The position numbers and the translations under genes are program-made. Shown piece by piece: positions 17,785 through 27,233 of a stretch of DNA of 64,000 nucleotides (the stretch's first letter is position 1; every line of letters starts with the position of its first letter). The notes under the pieces were generated by a model. That model had not been told where the DNA came from and ran no database searches. It was given only the letters and a program-made list of their open reading frames with translations. The DNA comes from Cohnella mopanensis (GTDB lineage Bacteria; Bacillota; Bacilli; Paenibacillales; Paenibacillaceae): assembly GCF_022352055.1 (NCBI RefSeq), contig NZ_JAKRWM010000001.1:682001-746000 (forward strand), given 5' to 3'.

Positions 17785-17800
17785 ACCGGAGGTTTCGTTC

Positions 17801-18172
17801 ATGCACAGATCACGAGGAGAGAAGCTCTGGTACATTCCGGACGGCTACATTCCCGAGACCAGCGCAGGTCAATTAACAAGCCATGAATCCATTTGCGTAT
17901 TGAACACGGCATCCGAGGAAGCGTTGCTGAATATTACGATTTACTTCGAGGATCGCGACCCATTGGAGAACATAATGGTTGTCGTATCCGGAAGACGGAC
18001 GAAACATATCCGAACAAGCTCATTACATCAGGAAGGGACGCCGATTCCGGTCGGCGTTCCGTACGCTATCGAAGTTCAAAGCGACATTCCGGTCATCGTC
18101 CAATATAGCAGGCTTGATTCCACGCAAGCCGAGAATGCTCTTATGTCCGTTATGGCCTATCCGATTATGTAA
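17801..18172 (+). CDS. Anabaena sensory rhodopsin transducer (ASRT)-like protein
   Basis: A 123-residue soluble protein starting at an ATG with GGAGG 8 bases upstream. It resembles the Anabaena sensory rhodopsin transducer family (PF07100) along its length: KLWYIPDGYIP at the start, SHESICVLNT, ITIYFEDRDP, RRTKHIR in the middle and IVQYSRLDSTQAENALMS near the end. In Anabaena the protein is a small tetramer that binds a sensory rhodopsin and DNA; bacterial homologues outside that setting are of unknown role, and sugar or ligand binding has been proposed. Here it lies 16 bp after the aldolase and 27 bp before rhaA. No opsin is in the window. It is not RhaM mutarotase by sequence. Confidence 0.85.
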   Translation: MHRSRGEKLWYIPDGYIPETSAGQLTSHESICVLNTASEEALLNITIYFEDRDPLENIMVVVSGRRTKHIRTSSLHQEGTPIPVGVPYAIEVQSDIPVIVQYSRLDSTQAENALMSVMAYPIM

Positions 18173-18199
18173 CCGCGCAGACGAAGAGGAGGAACAAGC

Positions 18200-19462
18200 A
18201 TGCAAGAACGTATCAAACGCAATTACGAAGCCGCAAAAGAGCAATATGCTCAGCATGGCATTGACGTAGATGAAGTGCTTAACCGTCTTGAAAAAATTAA
18301 AATTTCGATGCATTGCTGGCAAGGAGACGATGTACGGGGGTTCTTGAACAAGGATCAAGACTTGACCGGCGGAATCTCGGTTACGGGCAATTATCCGGGT
18401 GCCGCGAGCACGCCGGATGAATTACGCACCGATCTGGAGAAAGCGTTCTCCCTTATTCCAGGTAAACATAAAGTTAATCTTCACGCGATTTACGCGGACA
18501 CGGACGAGAAGGTCGAGTTGGACCAGCTTCAACCGAAACATTTTCAGAAGTGGGTAGATTGGGCGAAAGAGCAAGGGCTCGGCATGGATTTCAATCCAAC
18601 TTGTTTCTCCCATGAGAAATCTAAGGATGGATTCACGCTTAGCCATCCGGATGCGGAAATTCGCCGTTTCTGGATCGACCACTGCAAAGCGTCGCGGAAA
18701 ATCGGAGCCTATATCGGCGAAGAGCTCGGACAAACTTGCGTAACGAACGTATGGGTACCCGATGGTTTCAAAGACGTTCCAGTCGATCGTATGGCGCCAA
18801 GACAACGCTTGAAGGATTCGTTGGATGAAGTTTTCGCGGAAGAGTTGAACCCTGCTTACAACCTAGATGCGGTAGAAAGCAAGCTGTTCGGCATCGGATC
18901 GGAAGCTTACGTCGTAGGGTCCCATGAATTCTACATGGGGTACGGAATCCGCAACAACAAGCTGATTTGCCTAGATGCGGGCCACTTCCATCCGACGGAA
19001 GTCATCTCCAATAAATTGTCCTCGCTCGCTTTGTTCGCGGATGGTATTCTGTTACATGTAAGCCGCCCGATGCGTTGGGACAGCGACCATGTCGTTACGC
19101 TTGACGATGAACTGATCGAAATCGGACGCGAGCTCGTTCGCGGAGATTTGCTTGGCAAAACGCACATTGGTCTCGATTTCTTCGATGCGAGCATCAATCG
19201 CGTTGCTGCATGGGTAATCGGTACGCGTAATACGATCAAAGCATTGCTTCGCGGTATGCTGGATCCGATCGATACGTTGAAGAAGGCGGAGCTTGAAGGC
19301 GACTACACGACTCGCCTTGCCTTAACCGAAGAGTTCAAATCTTATCCGTTCGGCGCGGTGTGGGATTATTATTGCGAGAAAATGGGCGTTCCCGTTCGCG
19401 AAGAATGGCTTGCGGATGTTAAAACCTACGAAAATGAAGTGCTGCTGAAACGCGGCGTTTAA
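18200..19462 (+). CDS. rhaA: L-rhamnose isomerase
   Basis: A 420-residue enzyme converting L-rhamnose to L-rhamnulose. The protein shows the family's landmarks: [12 protein letters not shown] near the N-terminus, [20 protein letters not shown] near 130, [19 protein letters not shown] near 175, and metal-ligand segments [16 protein letters not shown] and [10 protein letters not shown]. The length matches RhaA. GAGGAGG precedes the ATG. Third gene of the operon. Confidence 0.97.
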   Translation: MQERIKRNYEAAKEQYAQHGIDVDEVLNRLEKIKISMHCWQGDDVRGFLNKDQDLTGGISVTGNYPGAASTPDELRTDLEKAFSLIPGKHKVNLHAIYADTDEKVELDQLQPKHFQKWVDWAKEQGLGMDFNPTCFSHEKSKDGFTLSHPDAEIRRFWIDHCKASRKIGAYIGEELGQTCVTNVWVPDGFKDVPVDRMAPRQRLKDSLDEVFAEELNPAYNLDAVESKLFGIGSEAYVVGSHEFYMGYGIRNNKLICLDAGHFHPTEVISNKLSSLALFADGILLHVSRPMRWDSDHVVTLDDELIEIGRELVRGDLLGKTHIGLDFFDASINRVAAWVIGTRNTIKALLRGMLDPIDTLKKAELEGDYTTRLALTEEFKSYPFGAVWDYYCEKMGVPVREEWLADVKTYENEVLLKRGV

Positions 19463-19484
19463 TTTAACATAAGGGTGATTCAAG

Positions 19485-20966
19485 ATGTCGAGCATTCTCG
19501 CGTTTGATCTCGGGGCTAGCAGTGGAAGAGCGCTGCTAGGCCGGCTTGAGGGCGGAAAGATCGAAGTAGAGGAGCTTCATCGATTTTCCAATGATCCCGT
19601 GCAGGTGGGCGACCGTCTGCACTGGGACATTTTACGGATATATCACGAGATTAAGCAAGGATTGCTGAAAGCCAAGCATCAAGGCATAGAACTCAAGAGC
19701 ATGGCGATCGATTCCTGGGCAGTCGATTTCGGCTTCATCGGCAAGAATGGCGAATTAGTCGGCAATCCCTATCACTATCGCGATCGGCATACGGACGGCG
19801 CGATGGAAAGCTTATTCGCGCAAATTCCTCCTTCGGTCATTTTCGCGCGTACGGGCATTCAGTTTCTTCCTTTCAACACGATTTATCAGCTCTACGCGCT
19901 GAAAGAAGCGAATTCGCCTTGGCTTAAAGAAGGCAACCGATTGCTGATGATCCCGGATTTACTTCGTTATTTCCTGACCGGCGAGATGCATAACGAGTTC
20001 TCGAACGCGACGACGACGCAACTCTACAATCCGTTAACAAGGTCATGGGATTCCGAGTTGTTGCGATTGCTAGAGCTTCCGAAGTCATGGTTTGGCGACG
20101 TATTAAAACCAGGTTCGCAAGCTGGGGTTGTTCAAGCTTCCGTATGCGAGGAGTTGGGTATTCCATCCATTCCCGTCTATGCGGTTGCCGAGCACGACAC
20201 CGCTTCTGCGGTTGCAGCCGTTCCGGCGACGGAGAAATCGTTCGCTTACTTAAGCTGCGGTACTTGGTCACTCATGGGAACGGAAGTAGATAAGCCGGTT
20301 ATTCATGAGCTGGCGCAGAAGATGAACTTCACCAACGAGGGCGGAGTCGCGGATACTTTCCGGCTGCTTAAGAACATTATGGGGCTGTGGATTCTGCAAG
20401 AATGCAGAAGAGAGTGGGAGAGAGCAGGAAAATCGTACTCGTTCCCCGAATTGGTTCAAATGGCTTCCGATGCGAAGCCGTTAACGACGTTTATCGATCC
20501 TGACGACTCCATCTTCCTTCCAACGGGAGATATGCCATCGAGGATTACGCAATATTGCGAGCAGACGGGTCAGCAAGCCCCTTCGACGGTCGGCGAGTTC
20601 GTACGCTGTATTCTCGAGAGCTTAGCGCTGAAGTACCGTCATGTGTTCGAGTTAACCGAACGGCTGTCGGGCCAGAGCTTTAACGGATTGCACATGGTCG
20701 GAGGCGGTATCCAAAATACGCTGCTGTGCCAATGGACGGCGAACGCGCTCGGCAAGCCGGTGTGGGCTGGACCTTCCGAAGGCAGCGCGATCGGAAATCT
20801 AATCGTTCAATGGATCGCCCAAGGCGAATTCTCGGATATATGGGAAGCGCGTAAAGCGATACGTAATTCTTTCCCGATAACGGTGTATGAACCGATGAAT
20901 GGGGAAGAGTGGAACGCGGCGTATGTTCGATTCCGTGCTTTGACGGGACTAACGGAAGCGGAATAA
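19485..20966 (+). CDS. rhaB: Rhamnulokinase
   Basis: A 493-residue FGGY-family sugar kinase phosphorylating L-rhamnulose at C1. The N-terminal ATP/Mg motif is FDLGASSGRALLG. SMAIDSWAVDFGFI and AEHDTASAVAAVP (catalytic Asp) are present, and the C-terminal HMVGGGIQNTLLCQWTANAL is the FGGY-type signature region. It begins 22 bp after rhaA with an AAGGGTG site. Completes the isomerase-kinase-aldolase path. Confidence 0.97.
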   Translation: MSSILAFDLGASSGRALLGRLEGGKIEVEELHRFSNDPVQVGDRLHWDILRIYHEIKQGLLKAKHQGIELKSMAIDSWAVDFGFIGKNGELVGNPYHYRDRHTDGAMESLFAQIPPSVIFARTGIQFLPFNTIYQLYALKEANSPWLKEGNRLLMIPDLLRYFLTGEMHNEFSNATTTQLYNPLTRSWDSELLRLLELPKSWFGDVLKPGSQAGVVQASVCEELGIPSIPVYAVAEHDTASAVAAVPATEKSFAYLSCGTWSLMGTEVDKPVIHELAQKMNFTNEGGVADTFRLLKNIMGLWILQECRREWERAGKSYSFPELVQMASDAKPLTTFIDPDDSIFLPTGDMPSRITQYCEQTGQQAPSTVGEFVRCILESLALKYRHVFELTERLSGQSFNGLHMVGGGIQNTLLCQWTANALGKPVWAGPSEGSAIGNLIVQWIAQGEFSDIWEARKAIRNSFPITVYEPMNGEEWNAAYVRFRALTGLTEAE

Positions 20967-20992
20967 TACAGGTTCGTGAAAAGAGGGCAGAC

Positions 20993-21757
20993 ATGCTAGT
21001 TGCGGAGCGCTATGAGAAAATCGTGAGCCTGGTCAATGATCGGGGAAGCATTCGGGTATCGGAGCTGAGCGATCTGTGCCAAGTGACGGAGGAGACGATC
21101 CGCAGGGATCTTGACCGGTTGGAGCAAGCCGGCCGTCTTCGCCGCTCCCATGGCGGCGCTGTTAGCGTCAAAGATACGGTGGTGCATCCGGAAATTCCTT
21201 ACGCGGTTCGTGAAATCACGAACGCGGACGAGAAGAAGAGGATCGCGCTGGAAGCGATCAAACGGATACAACCGAAAGATCGGATCCTTCTGGATGCGAG
21301 CTCGACCGCATGGTATATGGCAACCGATGTGCCGGACGTTGCGCTCACCGTTCTGACCAATTCGATCAAAGTCGCGACGGAGCTTAGCAGCAAGGAGAAG
21401 ATCGAAGTGATTTCGACGGGGGGCATACTGGCCCAACGTTCGTTATCCTTCGTCGGCCCTCTGGCAGAACGTTCTCTGGATGCCTATCATGTAGACAAAG
21501 TGTTCCTATCGTGCAAGGGCGTTCATCTGGATCGAGGAATTAGCGAATCCAACGAATTGCAGGCGCGCATTAAGGAGCGGATGATCGGAATGGCGGACGA
21601 GGTCATTTTGCTCGCCGATTCCAGCAAGTTCGGCGTTCAGGCGTTTACGCACGTTGCCGATCTGTCGGAAGTAGACGTGATCATTACCGACCGCCGCATG
21701 CCCCAAGAGACGATCAACCAACTGGAAGATCGGGGAATTACGGTCGTGATTGTATAA
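20993..21757 (+). CDS. DeoR/GlpR-family transcriptional regulator of the rhamnose operon
   Basis: A 254-residue repressor-type regulator. The N-terminal helix-turn-helix (about 5-60) has RYEKIVSLVNDRGSIRVSEL and TEETIRRDLDRLEQAGRLRRSHGGA. The C-terminal sugar-phosphate-sensor domain (about 75-250) contains ILLDASSTAWYMA and SCKGVHLDRGISESN. It starts 26 bp after rhaB at an ATG with GAGGG upstream; longer readings overlap rhaB. By position it should be the rha regulator, probably released by rhamnulose 1-phosphate or a related phosphate, as in Bacillus. That effector is inferred. Confidence 0.93.
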   Translation: MLVAERYEKIVSLVNDRGSIRVSELSDLCQVTEETIRRDLDRLEQAGRLRRSHGGAVSVKDTVVHPEIPYAVREITNADEKKRIALEAIKRIQPKDRILLDASSTAWYMATDVPDVALTVLTNSIKVATELSSKEKIEVISTGGILAQRSLSFVGPLAERSLDAYHVDKVFLSCKGVHLDRGISESNELQARIKERMIGMADEVILLADSSKFGVQAFTHVADLSEVDVIITDRRMPQETINQLEDRGITVVIV

Positions 21758-21799
21758 GGATTTTGGGGTTCGCACGCCTGGGATCAGAAGGAAGGGGAT

Positions 21800-21844
21800 G
21801 GAACAGAGGACGCCATGTCCCAACAACGTGGCATAATCTGTTCC
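21800..21844 (+). terminator. Hairpin after the rhamnose regulator, possible terminator
   Basis: Arms GGAACAGA and TCTGTTCC enclose a second partial stem (CGCCATGT/ACGTGGC). Only a weak T-rich stretch follows, so termination or an mRNA-end structure are both possible. Confidence 0.4.
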
Positions 21845-21918
21845 TTCTCGCCAATTAACCTATTCAACTTGTCTGATAACCTGATATTATATAGCTATAA
21901 GAGGAAAAGGGGTGCAGC

Positions 21919-22647
21919 ATGAAAGTTTCCTTATTCATCACCTGCCTTAGCGACGCGATCTACCCAAGAGTCGGGGAAGCGATGGTGCGCTTGCTGGCGA
22001 GGTACGGCGTTAAGTTGGAGTTCCCTAACGTTCAGACTTGTTGCGGACAGCCGGCCTTTAATAGCGGCTATTGGAAAGAAGCCCGTACGACCGCCAAGAC
22101 GATTATTGAAGCTTTCGAGGATTGCGATTTCGTCATCTCGCCATCGGGTTCGTGTACCGGGATGATCCATCATTATCCGAAGCTGTTCGAGGACGATGCG
22201 GTCATGCATGAGAGAGCGCTGCGGCTTCAGAGCAAATCTTACGAGTTTACGCAATTCCTTGTTCAAGTGCTTGGCGTGACGGATGTCGGAGCGACGTTCC
22301 CACATAAAGTCACTTATCACCCTTCTTGTCATGGTAGCCGCTTGCTTGGCGTCAAAGATGAGCCGATGGCGCTCATGAGCAACGTGAAAGGGCTAGAGTT
22401 CGTTCCGTTGCCGTATGCGGATGATTGCTGTGGGTTCGGCGGAACGTTTGCCGTGAAGATGTCGGATATTTCCGGAGCGATGGTTACGGAGAAAGTCGAT
22501 CACGTCAAAGAAACCGAAGCCGAAGTGCTTGTCGGGCTGGATATGGCTTGCTTGATGAATATCGGCGGCAATCTGCGCTATCGTAACGAACCCGTCCGAG
22601 TGATGCACTTGGCAGAGCTTCTATATGAAGGAGTGAAGCAAGCATGA
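21919..22647 (+). CDS. lutA: L-lactate utilisation protein A (Fe-S oxidoreductase subunit)
   Basis: A 242-residue protein with two CCG-type cysteine-rich domains, QTCCGQPAFNSG near residue 40 and ADDCCGFGGTFAVK near 170, plus SPSGSCTGM and YHPSCHGSR, the pattern of LutA/GlpC-like subunits. With LutB and LutC it forms an iron-sulfur L-lactate-oxidising complex. The stop overlaps the lutB start (ATGA). An upstream promoter candidate is TTCAAC (21863-21868) and TATTAT (21885-21890), spacer 16; a TTGTCTGATAAC stretch between them may be an operator. Confidence 0.95.
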   Translation: MKVSLFITCLSDAIYPRVGEAMVRLLARYGVKLEFPNVQTCCGQPAFNSGYWKEARTTAKTIIEAFEDCDFVISPSGSCTGMIHHYPKLFEDDAVMHERALRLQSKSYEFTQFLVQVLGVTDVGATFPHKVTYHPSCHGSRLLGVKDEPMALMSNVKGLEFVPLPYADDCCGFGGTFAVKMSDISGAMVTEKVDHVKETEAEVLVGLDMACLMNIGGNLRYRNEPVRVMHLAELLYEGVKQA

Positions 22648-24173
22648 GCCATGCGCCAGGACATTCCGGCGGAGCGACGGTCAAAGCAAGAGCGGAGCTC
22701 GCGCTGAACAACGAGTTTCTTCGCAAAGCCGTCAAGTTTACGACCGAAAGGCTCAAGAACGGCAAGCTGAAAGCGATGGAGGATCACGGTAACTGGGAAG
22801 AATGGCGGGAGAGAGGCAGGCAGATTCGTCTTCATACGATCGCCCATCTCGATTACTACCTCAACCAGTTTGTTGATAATGCCCGTGCTAACGGCGTGCA
22901 TGTTCATTTTGCGGATACCGCTCAAGATGCGGTTACAATTTCGCTTGCCATCGCAGAGAGAAAAAGCGCCAAATCCGTCGTGAAATCGAAATCGATGGTG
23001 TCGGAGGAACTTCACCTTAATCAAGCCCTCGAATCTATCGGCGTTGAAGCGATCGAGACAGATTTGGGCGAATATATTATCCAATTGGCGGGAGAAGCGC
23101 CATCTCATATTATTATTCCGGCCATTCACAAGAACCGTTATCAAATCGCGGATCTTCTCTCGGAAGATGCGGGAGAAAAGCTCGAAGCCGATACTAAGGT
23201 GCTTGCCGGTTACGTTCGCAGAAGGTTGCGGGCGAAATTCCTCGAAGCCGATATCGGCATGACAGGGTGTAACTTCGCGATTGCCGAGACCGGCTCGATG
23301 GTCTTGTTCGAGAACGAAGGCAATGCGCGTATGGTGACTACACTCCCGAAAACGCAAATTACGCTAATGGGGATGGAACGGATTATTCCTTCTTGGGCGG
23401 ATCTCGAAGTGATGGCGACGTTGCTTCCACGTTCCGCGACCGGTCAGAAGTTGACGATGTACATGTCCGGTATTACGGGACCTCGTCGTTCGGAAGACGC
23501 GGACGGTCCAGATGAAATGCATATCATTATCGTCGACAACGGACGTTCGTTGCAGCTAGGCGATCCGGAGTTCCAGGAGCTGCTGAATTGCATTCGTTGC
23601 GGCGCTTGCTTGAACGCTTGCCCGGTTTATCGCCACATCGGCGGCCATGCTTACGGAGGAACGTATAGCGGACCGATCGGCGCCGTGTTGACGCCTTCCT
23701 TGCAGAAAAACATCGCCGAATGGGATGACATCGCCAACGCTTCGAGCTTGTGCGGCGCGTGTTACGAGGCGTGTCCCGTAAAAATACCGCTTCATGAGAT
23801 GCTCGTTTACTTGCGTCGCCGTAAAGTGGAAGCCGGTCATGGGAACAAAGTCGAAGGTGCCGGCATGATGGGCTTCGGAGCTCTCTTGTCTAAATCCGGT
23901 CGCTTCAAGACCGTACTCAAACTCGGTAAACTCGGACAGAAGTTCGTAGCTCGCAACGGAGAGATTCGCTTGAAGGTCGGACCGCTTAAAGGCTGGAACA
24001 CCTACCGAGTGACGCCAAGCTTGCCTAAGAAATCGTTCCGCGAGCAATGGGGTACGATGGATGCGGAAATTCGCGAAGGGCTTAAGGAAATGGCGCCCGA
24101 AATGAAACAACGGATGGAGCAAATCGTCAAAGACAGGACGAAAGGGGGAGGCAACGGACATGGACACAGCTAA
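22644..24173 (+). CDS. lutB: L-lactate utilisation protein B (ferredoxin-like Fe-S subunit)
   Basis: A 509-residue iron-sulfur protein. The N-terminal LUD domain (about 60-290) includes TGCNFAIAETGSMVLFENEG and MGMERIIPSW. Two 4Fe-4S motifs follow: CIRCGACLNACPVY near 313 and CGACYEACPVKIP near 365. The C-terminal segment is the LutB-specific domain. It overlaps lutA by 4 bases and lutC by 14, so the three are coupled. Length and motif order match LutB of Bacillus. Confidence 0.96.
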   Translation: MSHAPGHSGGATVKARAELALNNEFLRKAVKFTTERLKNGKLKAMEDHGNWEEWRERGRQIRLHTIAHLDYYLNQFVDNARANGVHVHFADTAQDAVTISLAIAERKSAKSVVKSKSMVSEELHLNQALESIGVEAIETDLGEYIIQLAGEAPSHIIIPAIHKNRYQIADLLSEDAGEKLEADTKVLAGYVRRRLRAKFLEADIGMTGCNFAIAETGSMVLFENEGNARMVTTLPKTQITLMGMERIIPSWADLEVMATLLPRSATGQKLTMYMSGITGPRRSEDADGPDEMHIIIVDNGRSLQLGDPEFQELLNCIRCGACLNACPVYRHIGGHAYGGTYSGPIGAVLTPSLQKNIAEWDDIANASSLCGACYEACPVKIPLHEMLVYLRRRKVEAGHGNKVEGAGMMGFGALLSKSGRFKTVLKLGKLGQKFVARNGEIRLKVGPLKGWNTYRVTPSLPKKSFREQWGTMDAEIREGLKEMAPEMKQRMEQIVKDRTKGGGNGHGHS

Positions 24174-24891
24174 ATCGCACCAAAATTGGTTGTTGGAGAT
24201 GGAAGCACAATCCCGCTCCAAGCAAACCAGCTTTATTAACGGCATTTCCGCTAAGCTGAGAAGACCGATGGTTACCGAACCTCCTCGTCATCCTTATCGG
24301 GGATCTCCCGATTTCTGGAATGCTTACGAATGGGATGAGCAGGAGAGAATCGATAAATTTACGGAAAACTTTCAAAGCGTGGGCGGTCACGTTGAACGTC
24401 TATCGTCGATGGATGAGGTACGGAGTTTTATCGCGGATAAAGCGAAAGAAATGAGCGCCAAATACGTCATCCGGCAAAACCAGCCTGAGCTCGAAGCTCT
24501 CCATTTGGAATCGGAGCTACCCGAAGCGAGTATTTCGGTATGGAATACGGATCCCGATCAGCATTGGAAGGCACGTTCGGCTGAAGCGGATATCGGTGTA
24601 GTGCTCGTAGACCATGCGGCTGCTTATACAAGCTCGATGGTTGTGTTATCCTCGAAGGATAAGGGGCGCTCCGTGAGTCTGCTTCCTACGGTATTGATTG
24701 CGATTATTCCCCTCGACCGATTGAAGACGCGCATGGGCGAAGTAATGGTCCATTTCGACGAAGGCGGACGTGAAAGCTTGCCGGCCGGCATCCATTTTAT
24801 CTCCGGACCGAGCCGTTCCTCGGATATCGAGAATGATTTGACGATCGGTGTACACGGACCGGGAATCGTGTATGCTATAATCGTCGGTTAA
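24160..24891 (+). CDS. lutC: L-lactate utilisation protein C
   Basis: A 243-residue LUD-domain protein, third subunit of the lactate-oxidising complex. The C-terminal half has ADIGVVLVDHAAAYTSSMVVL and HFISGPSRSSDIENDLTIGVHGPG, the conserved LutC end. The start lies within lutB and follows GGGGGAGG. It is somewhat longer at the N-terminus than the LUD core, as usual for Bacillales. Confidence 0.95.
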   Translation: MDTAKSHQNWLLEMEAQSRSKQTSFINGISAKLRRPMVTEPPRHPYRGSPDFWNAYEWDEQERIDKFTENFQSVGGHVERLSSMDEVRSFIADKAKEMSAKYVIRQNQPELEALHLESELPEASISVWNTDPDQHWKARSAEADIGVVLVDHAAAYTSSMVVLSSKDKGRSVSLLPTVLIAIIPLDRLKTRMGEVMVHFDEGGRESLPAGIHFISGPSRSSDIENDLTIGVHGPGIVYAIIVG

Positions 24892-24910
24892 TAACGGAGG
24901 CTGCTAGCAG

Positions 24911-25618
24911 ATGGAGATGACTCGTCTAACGAAGCGCAATCATTACGAGGAAATTAAAGATCAGCTGCAACGGATGATCGCGGACGGTACGCTGAAGGTT
25001 GGCGATAAGCTCCCTTCGACGAAGGAGATGTCCGAGAGCTTCGGTGTCGGAAGATCAACGACTAGAGAAGCTCTTAGCGCTTTGAAAGCGATGGGGCTGA
25101 TCGAGATCCGTCAAGGCGGAGGCTGTCGGGTCATTCGCAATTCGCCGACGGAAGTCGCGTTACCGGAACTTGATTCCTTGCGAATGAACAGGAATACTTT
25201 GTTAGAGTTGCTTGAGGCAAGACAGTCTCTGGAAGTGTCGAACGCGGCGATCGCTGCAACGAAGAGGACGGATAAGGATTTGTCGGAGTTCGAATCATTG
25301 ATCGAAGCAATGGCCAGATCGGTCGGCGAGGATCTGGAAGGAGAGCGAACGGATCTACTGTTCCATCTTACGTTAGCTAAGGCTACCCATAATACGATCA
25401 TGGTCCGTTTATTCGAGTCCATTGCCAATCAATTGGAGACGGCGATCCGCGAAATTCGCAGGGTGGAGCTGTATGCCAATCATCAGGTTGCCAAGCAACT
25501 ATACAAGGAACATTCCGCGATCTTCGAGGCAATCCGCATACAGGATTCGGAGCTTGCGGCGAAGAGAATGAAGCAGCATTTGCAGCACGTGGAGAACATT
25601 TTAACGAAATATATATGA
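24911..25618 (+). CDS. FadR-subfamily GntR transcriptional regulator, LutR-like
   Basis: A 235-residue regulator with an N-terminal winged helix (about 8-75; DKLPSTKEMSESFGVGRSTTREALSAL is split over residues 37-63) and an all-helical FCD ligand-binding domain (about 90-230; LLFHLTLAKATHNTIM, AKQLYKEHSAIFEAI). GGAGG lies 10 bases before the ATG. It follows lutC by 19 bp and should control the lut genes in response to lactate, as LutR does in Bacillus; there lutR is separate or divergent, whereas here it closes the operon. Confidence 0.9.
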   Translation: MEMTRLTKRNHYEEIKDQLQRMIADGTLKVGDKLPSTKEMSESFGVGRSTTREALSALKAMGLIEIRQGGGCRVIRNSPTEVALPELDSLRMNRNTLLELLEARQSLEVSNAAIAATKRTDKDLSEFESLIEAMARSVGEDLEGERTDLLFHLTLAKATHNTIMVRLFESIANQLETAIREIRRVELYANHQVAKQLYKEHSAIFEAIRIQDSELAAKRMKQHLQHVENILTKYI

Positions 25619-25629
25619 AACAAGAGAAC

Positions 25630-25660
25630 GAGTTCGGGTATCTATCCGGGCTCTTTTTTT
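25630..25660 (+). terminator. Rho-independent terminator
   Basis: GAGTTCGG pairs with CCGGGCTC (two G-T pairs) across an 8-base loop, then seven T. Ends the lut operon. Confidence 0.8.
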
Positions 25661-25750
25661 ATGAAAAATAAGGATATAATTACAACTTTTTTGGTAAAGT
25701 TTCGTCTATAGCTTTGTTGTATAAAAAGATTATTGGACGGAGTGAGCGGC

Positions 25751-27217
25751 TTGGAAATCAATAACGGTTGGTCATGGAAGCACGTATTGGCGTTAATAGC
25801 AGCAATTCTGGTTGGATTGGGATTTCCATTCTCATCCGCAAAGGGCAGCGACTTGTCGACTCAAGCCAACAGACTCTTCTCGAATGTAAAGCAGGTCGAA
25901 GCCGGGCAATTCGGCGGGTTTGCCGTTAAGGAAGACGGGAGCGCTTGGGCTTGGGGAACATACAAAGACGCTAACGTTTATTATGCAACGACATCCGCTT
26001 TCTCGCCGATCAAACTATCTATCGATAACGTGAAACAAATTTCGAGAGGCGATCGCTTCTATTTATTGCTGAAAAAGGACGGAACAGTATGGTCTGTCGG
26101 CGCGAACGAACACGGGCAGCTCGGAAACGGTACGCAGAACGATACCATCGTTCATGATCCAGTCCAAGTTAAGGGACTATCGGACATCAAAGCCGTATCG
26201 GCCGGAAGTTATCATAGCCTGGCAATCGATGGAACAGGGAAAGTGTGGGCTTGGGGCGGCAATGATCAAGGACAGTTAGGCATCGATTCCAGGGAAAATG
26301 CAGTCAAGCCGGTGCAGATCGATGGCTTACCTTCCATCTTAGCCATAGAGGCCGGTCAAAAGGGTTCCATTGCGCTCGGCAACGGGGGAGAGATTTGGTC
26401 CTGGGGACTTAAGAAAGAGGTCACTAACGGGCCTGACGAGGTTCGTAAACCCGCTCAAATCAAAGGCAATGGCGAATTCGTTGCTATCGCAGATGCCGAT
26501 GATCGGGGAGTCGCATTGAGTCACGATGGAACAGTATGGACTTGGAACAATTATTCTTTCGATAAATCGGCTGACCTCTTAAATCCAATTCAAGTTACAG
26601 GCCTAAAGGACATCATCTCGATATCGGCCTATTCTGCGGTTAAATCGGACGGCACCGTTTGGCAGTGGCAACAAAATGGCAAGGGAAGCTCGTATAAGCA
26701 AGTACAAGGCATCGAGAGAGCTATTAAAGTCAGTGATACGTGGCAACATCATTTCGCATTGTTGGAAGACGGGCATGTTTTGTCTTGGGGAGACAATTAT
26801 TTCGGGAATACCGGTTTAGGGTTGTTGGACCAAAGAATCGATTCTCCGCAAGCAATCAAAAACTCTATTGGCATTTTCGTAGACGGTCAAGCAACGGATA
26901 TGGTAACCCCACCTCTAATCGTGAATCAAGTCACATATGTTCCTCTAAGGGGTATTTTCGAGAAGTTAGGCGTTACGGTAAAATGGGACGTTCCATCGCG
27001 GTCGGTCATCGCGACCAAAGGTGAAACGACAATCGTCTTGAATTCCGTTACTGGCCAAACGACCGTTAATGATAAGGTTATCCCTTCCGAGCAGAAGCCG
27101 TTAACCATTAGAGGCAGTACTATGGTACCCTTGCGCTTAATTGGCGAAACGATGGGGGCTACCGTGAAATGGGACCCGGAAGCCTATGCGGTGAATATTA
27201 CTCAGGTCAAAGATTAA
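25751..27217 (+). CDS. Exported RCC1-repeat protein with copper-amine-oxidase-like stalk domain
   Basis: A protein of 488 residues from a TTG that follows GGACGGAG by about 8 bases. A signal peptide (about 1-37) precedes RCC1/ATS1-type beta-propeller repeats (about 45-375), seen as recurring blocks such as LLKKDGTVWSVGANEHGQLG, DGTGKVWAWGGNDQGQLG and LEDGHVLSWGDNYFG. The C-terminal 110 residues form a PF07833-type stalk domain (TYVPLRGIFEKLGVTVKWD, MVPLRLIGETMGATVKWD). This pairing is common in Paenibacillaceae surface proteins; the ligand is unknown. The next gene, a lipoprotein, starts 16 bp downstream. Confidence 0.85.
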   Translation: MEINNGWSWKHVLALIAAILVGLGFPFSSAKGSDLSTQANRLFSNVKQVEAGQFGGFAVKEDGSAWAWGTYKDANVYYATTSAFSPIKLSIDNVKQISRGDRFYLLLKKDGTVWSVGANEHGQLGNGTQNDTIVHDPVQVKGLSDIKAVSAGSYHSLAIDGTGKVWAWGGNDQGQLGIDSRENAVKPVQIDGLPSILAIEAGQKGSIALGNGGEIWSWGLKKEVTNGPDEVRKPAQIKGNGEFVAIADADDRGVALSHDGTVWTWNNYSFDKSADLLNPIQVTGLKDIISISAYSAVKSDGTVWQWQQNGKGSSYKQVQGIERAIKVSDTWQHHFALLEDGHVLSWGDNYFGNTGLGLLDQRIDSPQAIKNSIGIFVDGQATDMVTPPLIVNQVTYVPLRGIFEKLGVTVKWDVPSRSVIATKGETTIVLNSVTGQTTVNDKVIPSEQKPLTIRGSTMVPLRLIGETMGATVKWDPEAYAVNITQVKD

Positions 27218-27233
27218 GAGGGGGTTCAGAGGT

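Noticed and set aside
16906-17835. Long antisense reading frame (309 codons) opposite the rhamnose aldolase/dehydrogenase
   Set aside because: It mirrors a codon-optimised gene, has no ribosome site, and its protein has no recognisable domain; it is a shadow.
22578-23357. Antisense frame of 259 codons opposite lutB
   Set aside because: Fully covered by lutB, composition typical of reverse-frame reading, no family features.
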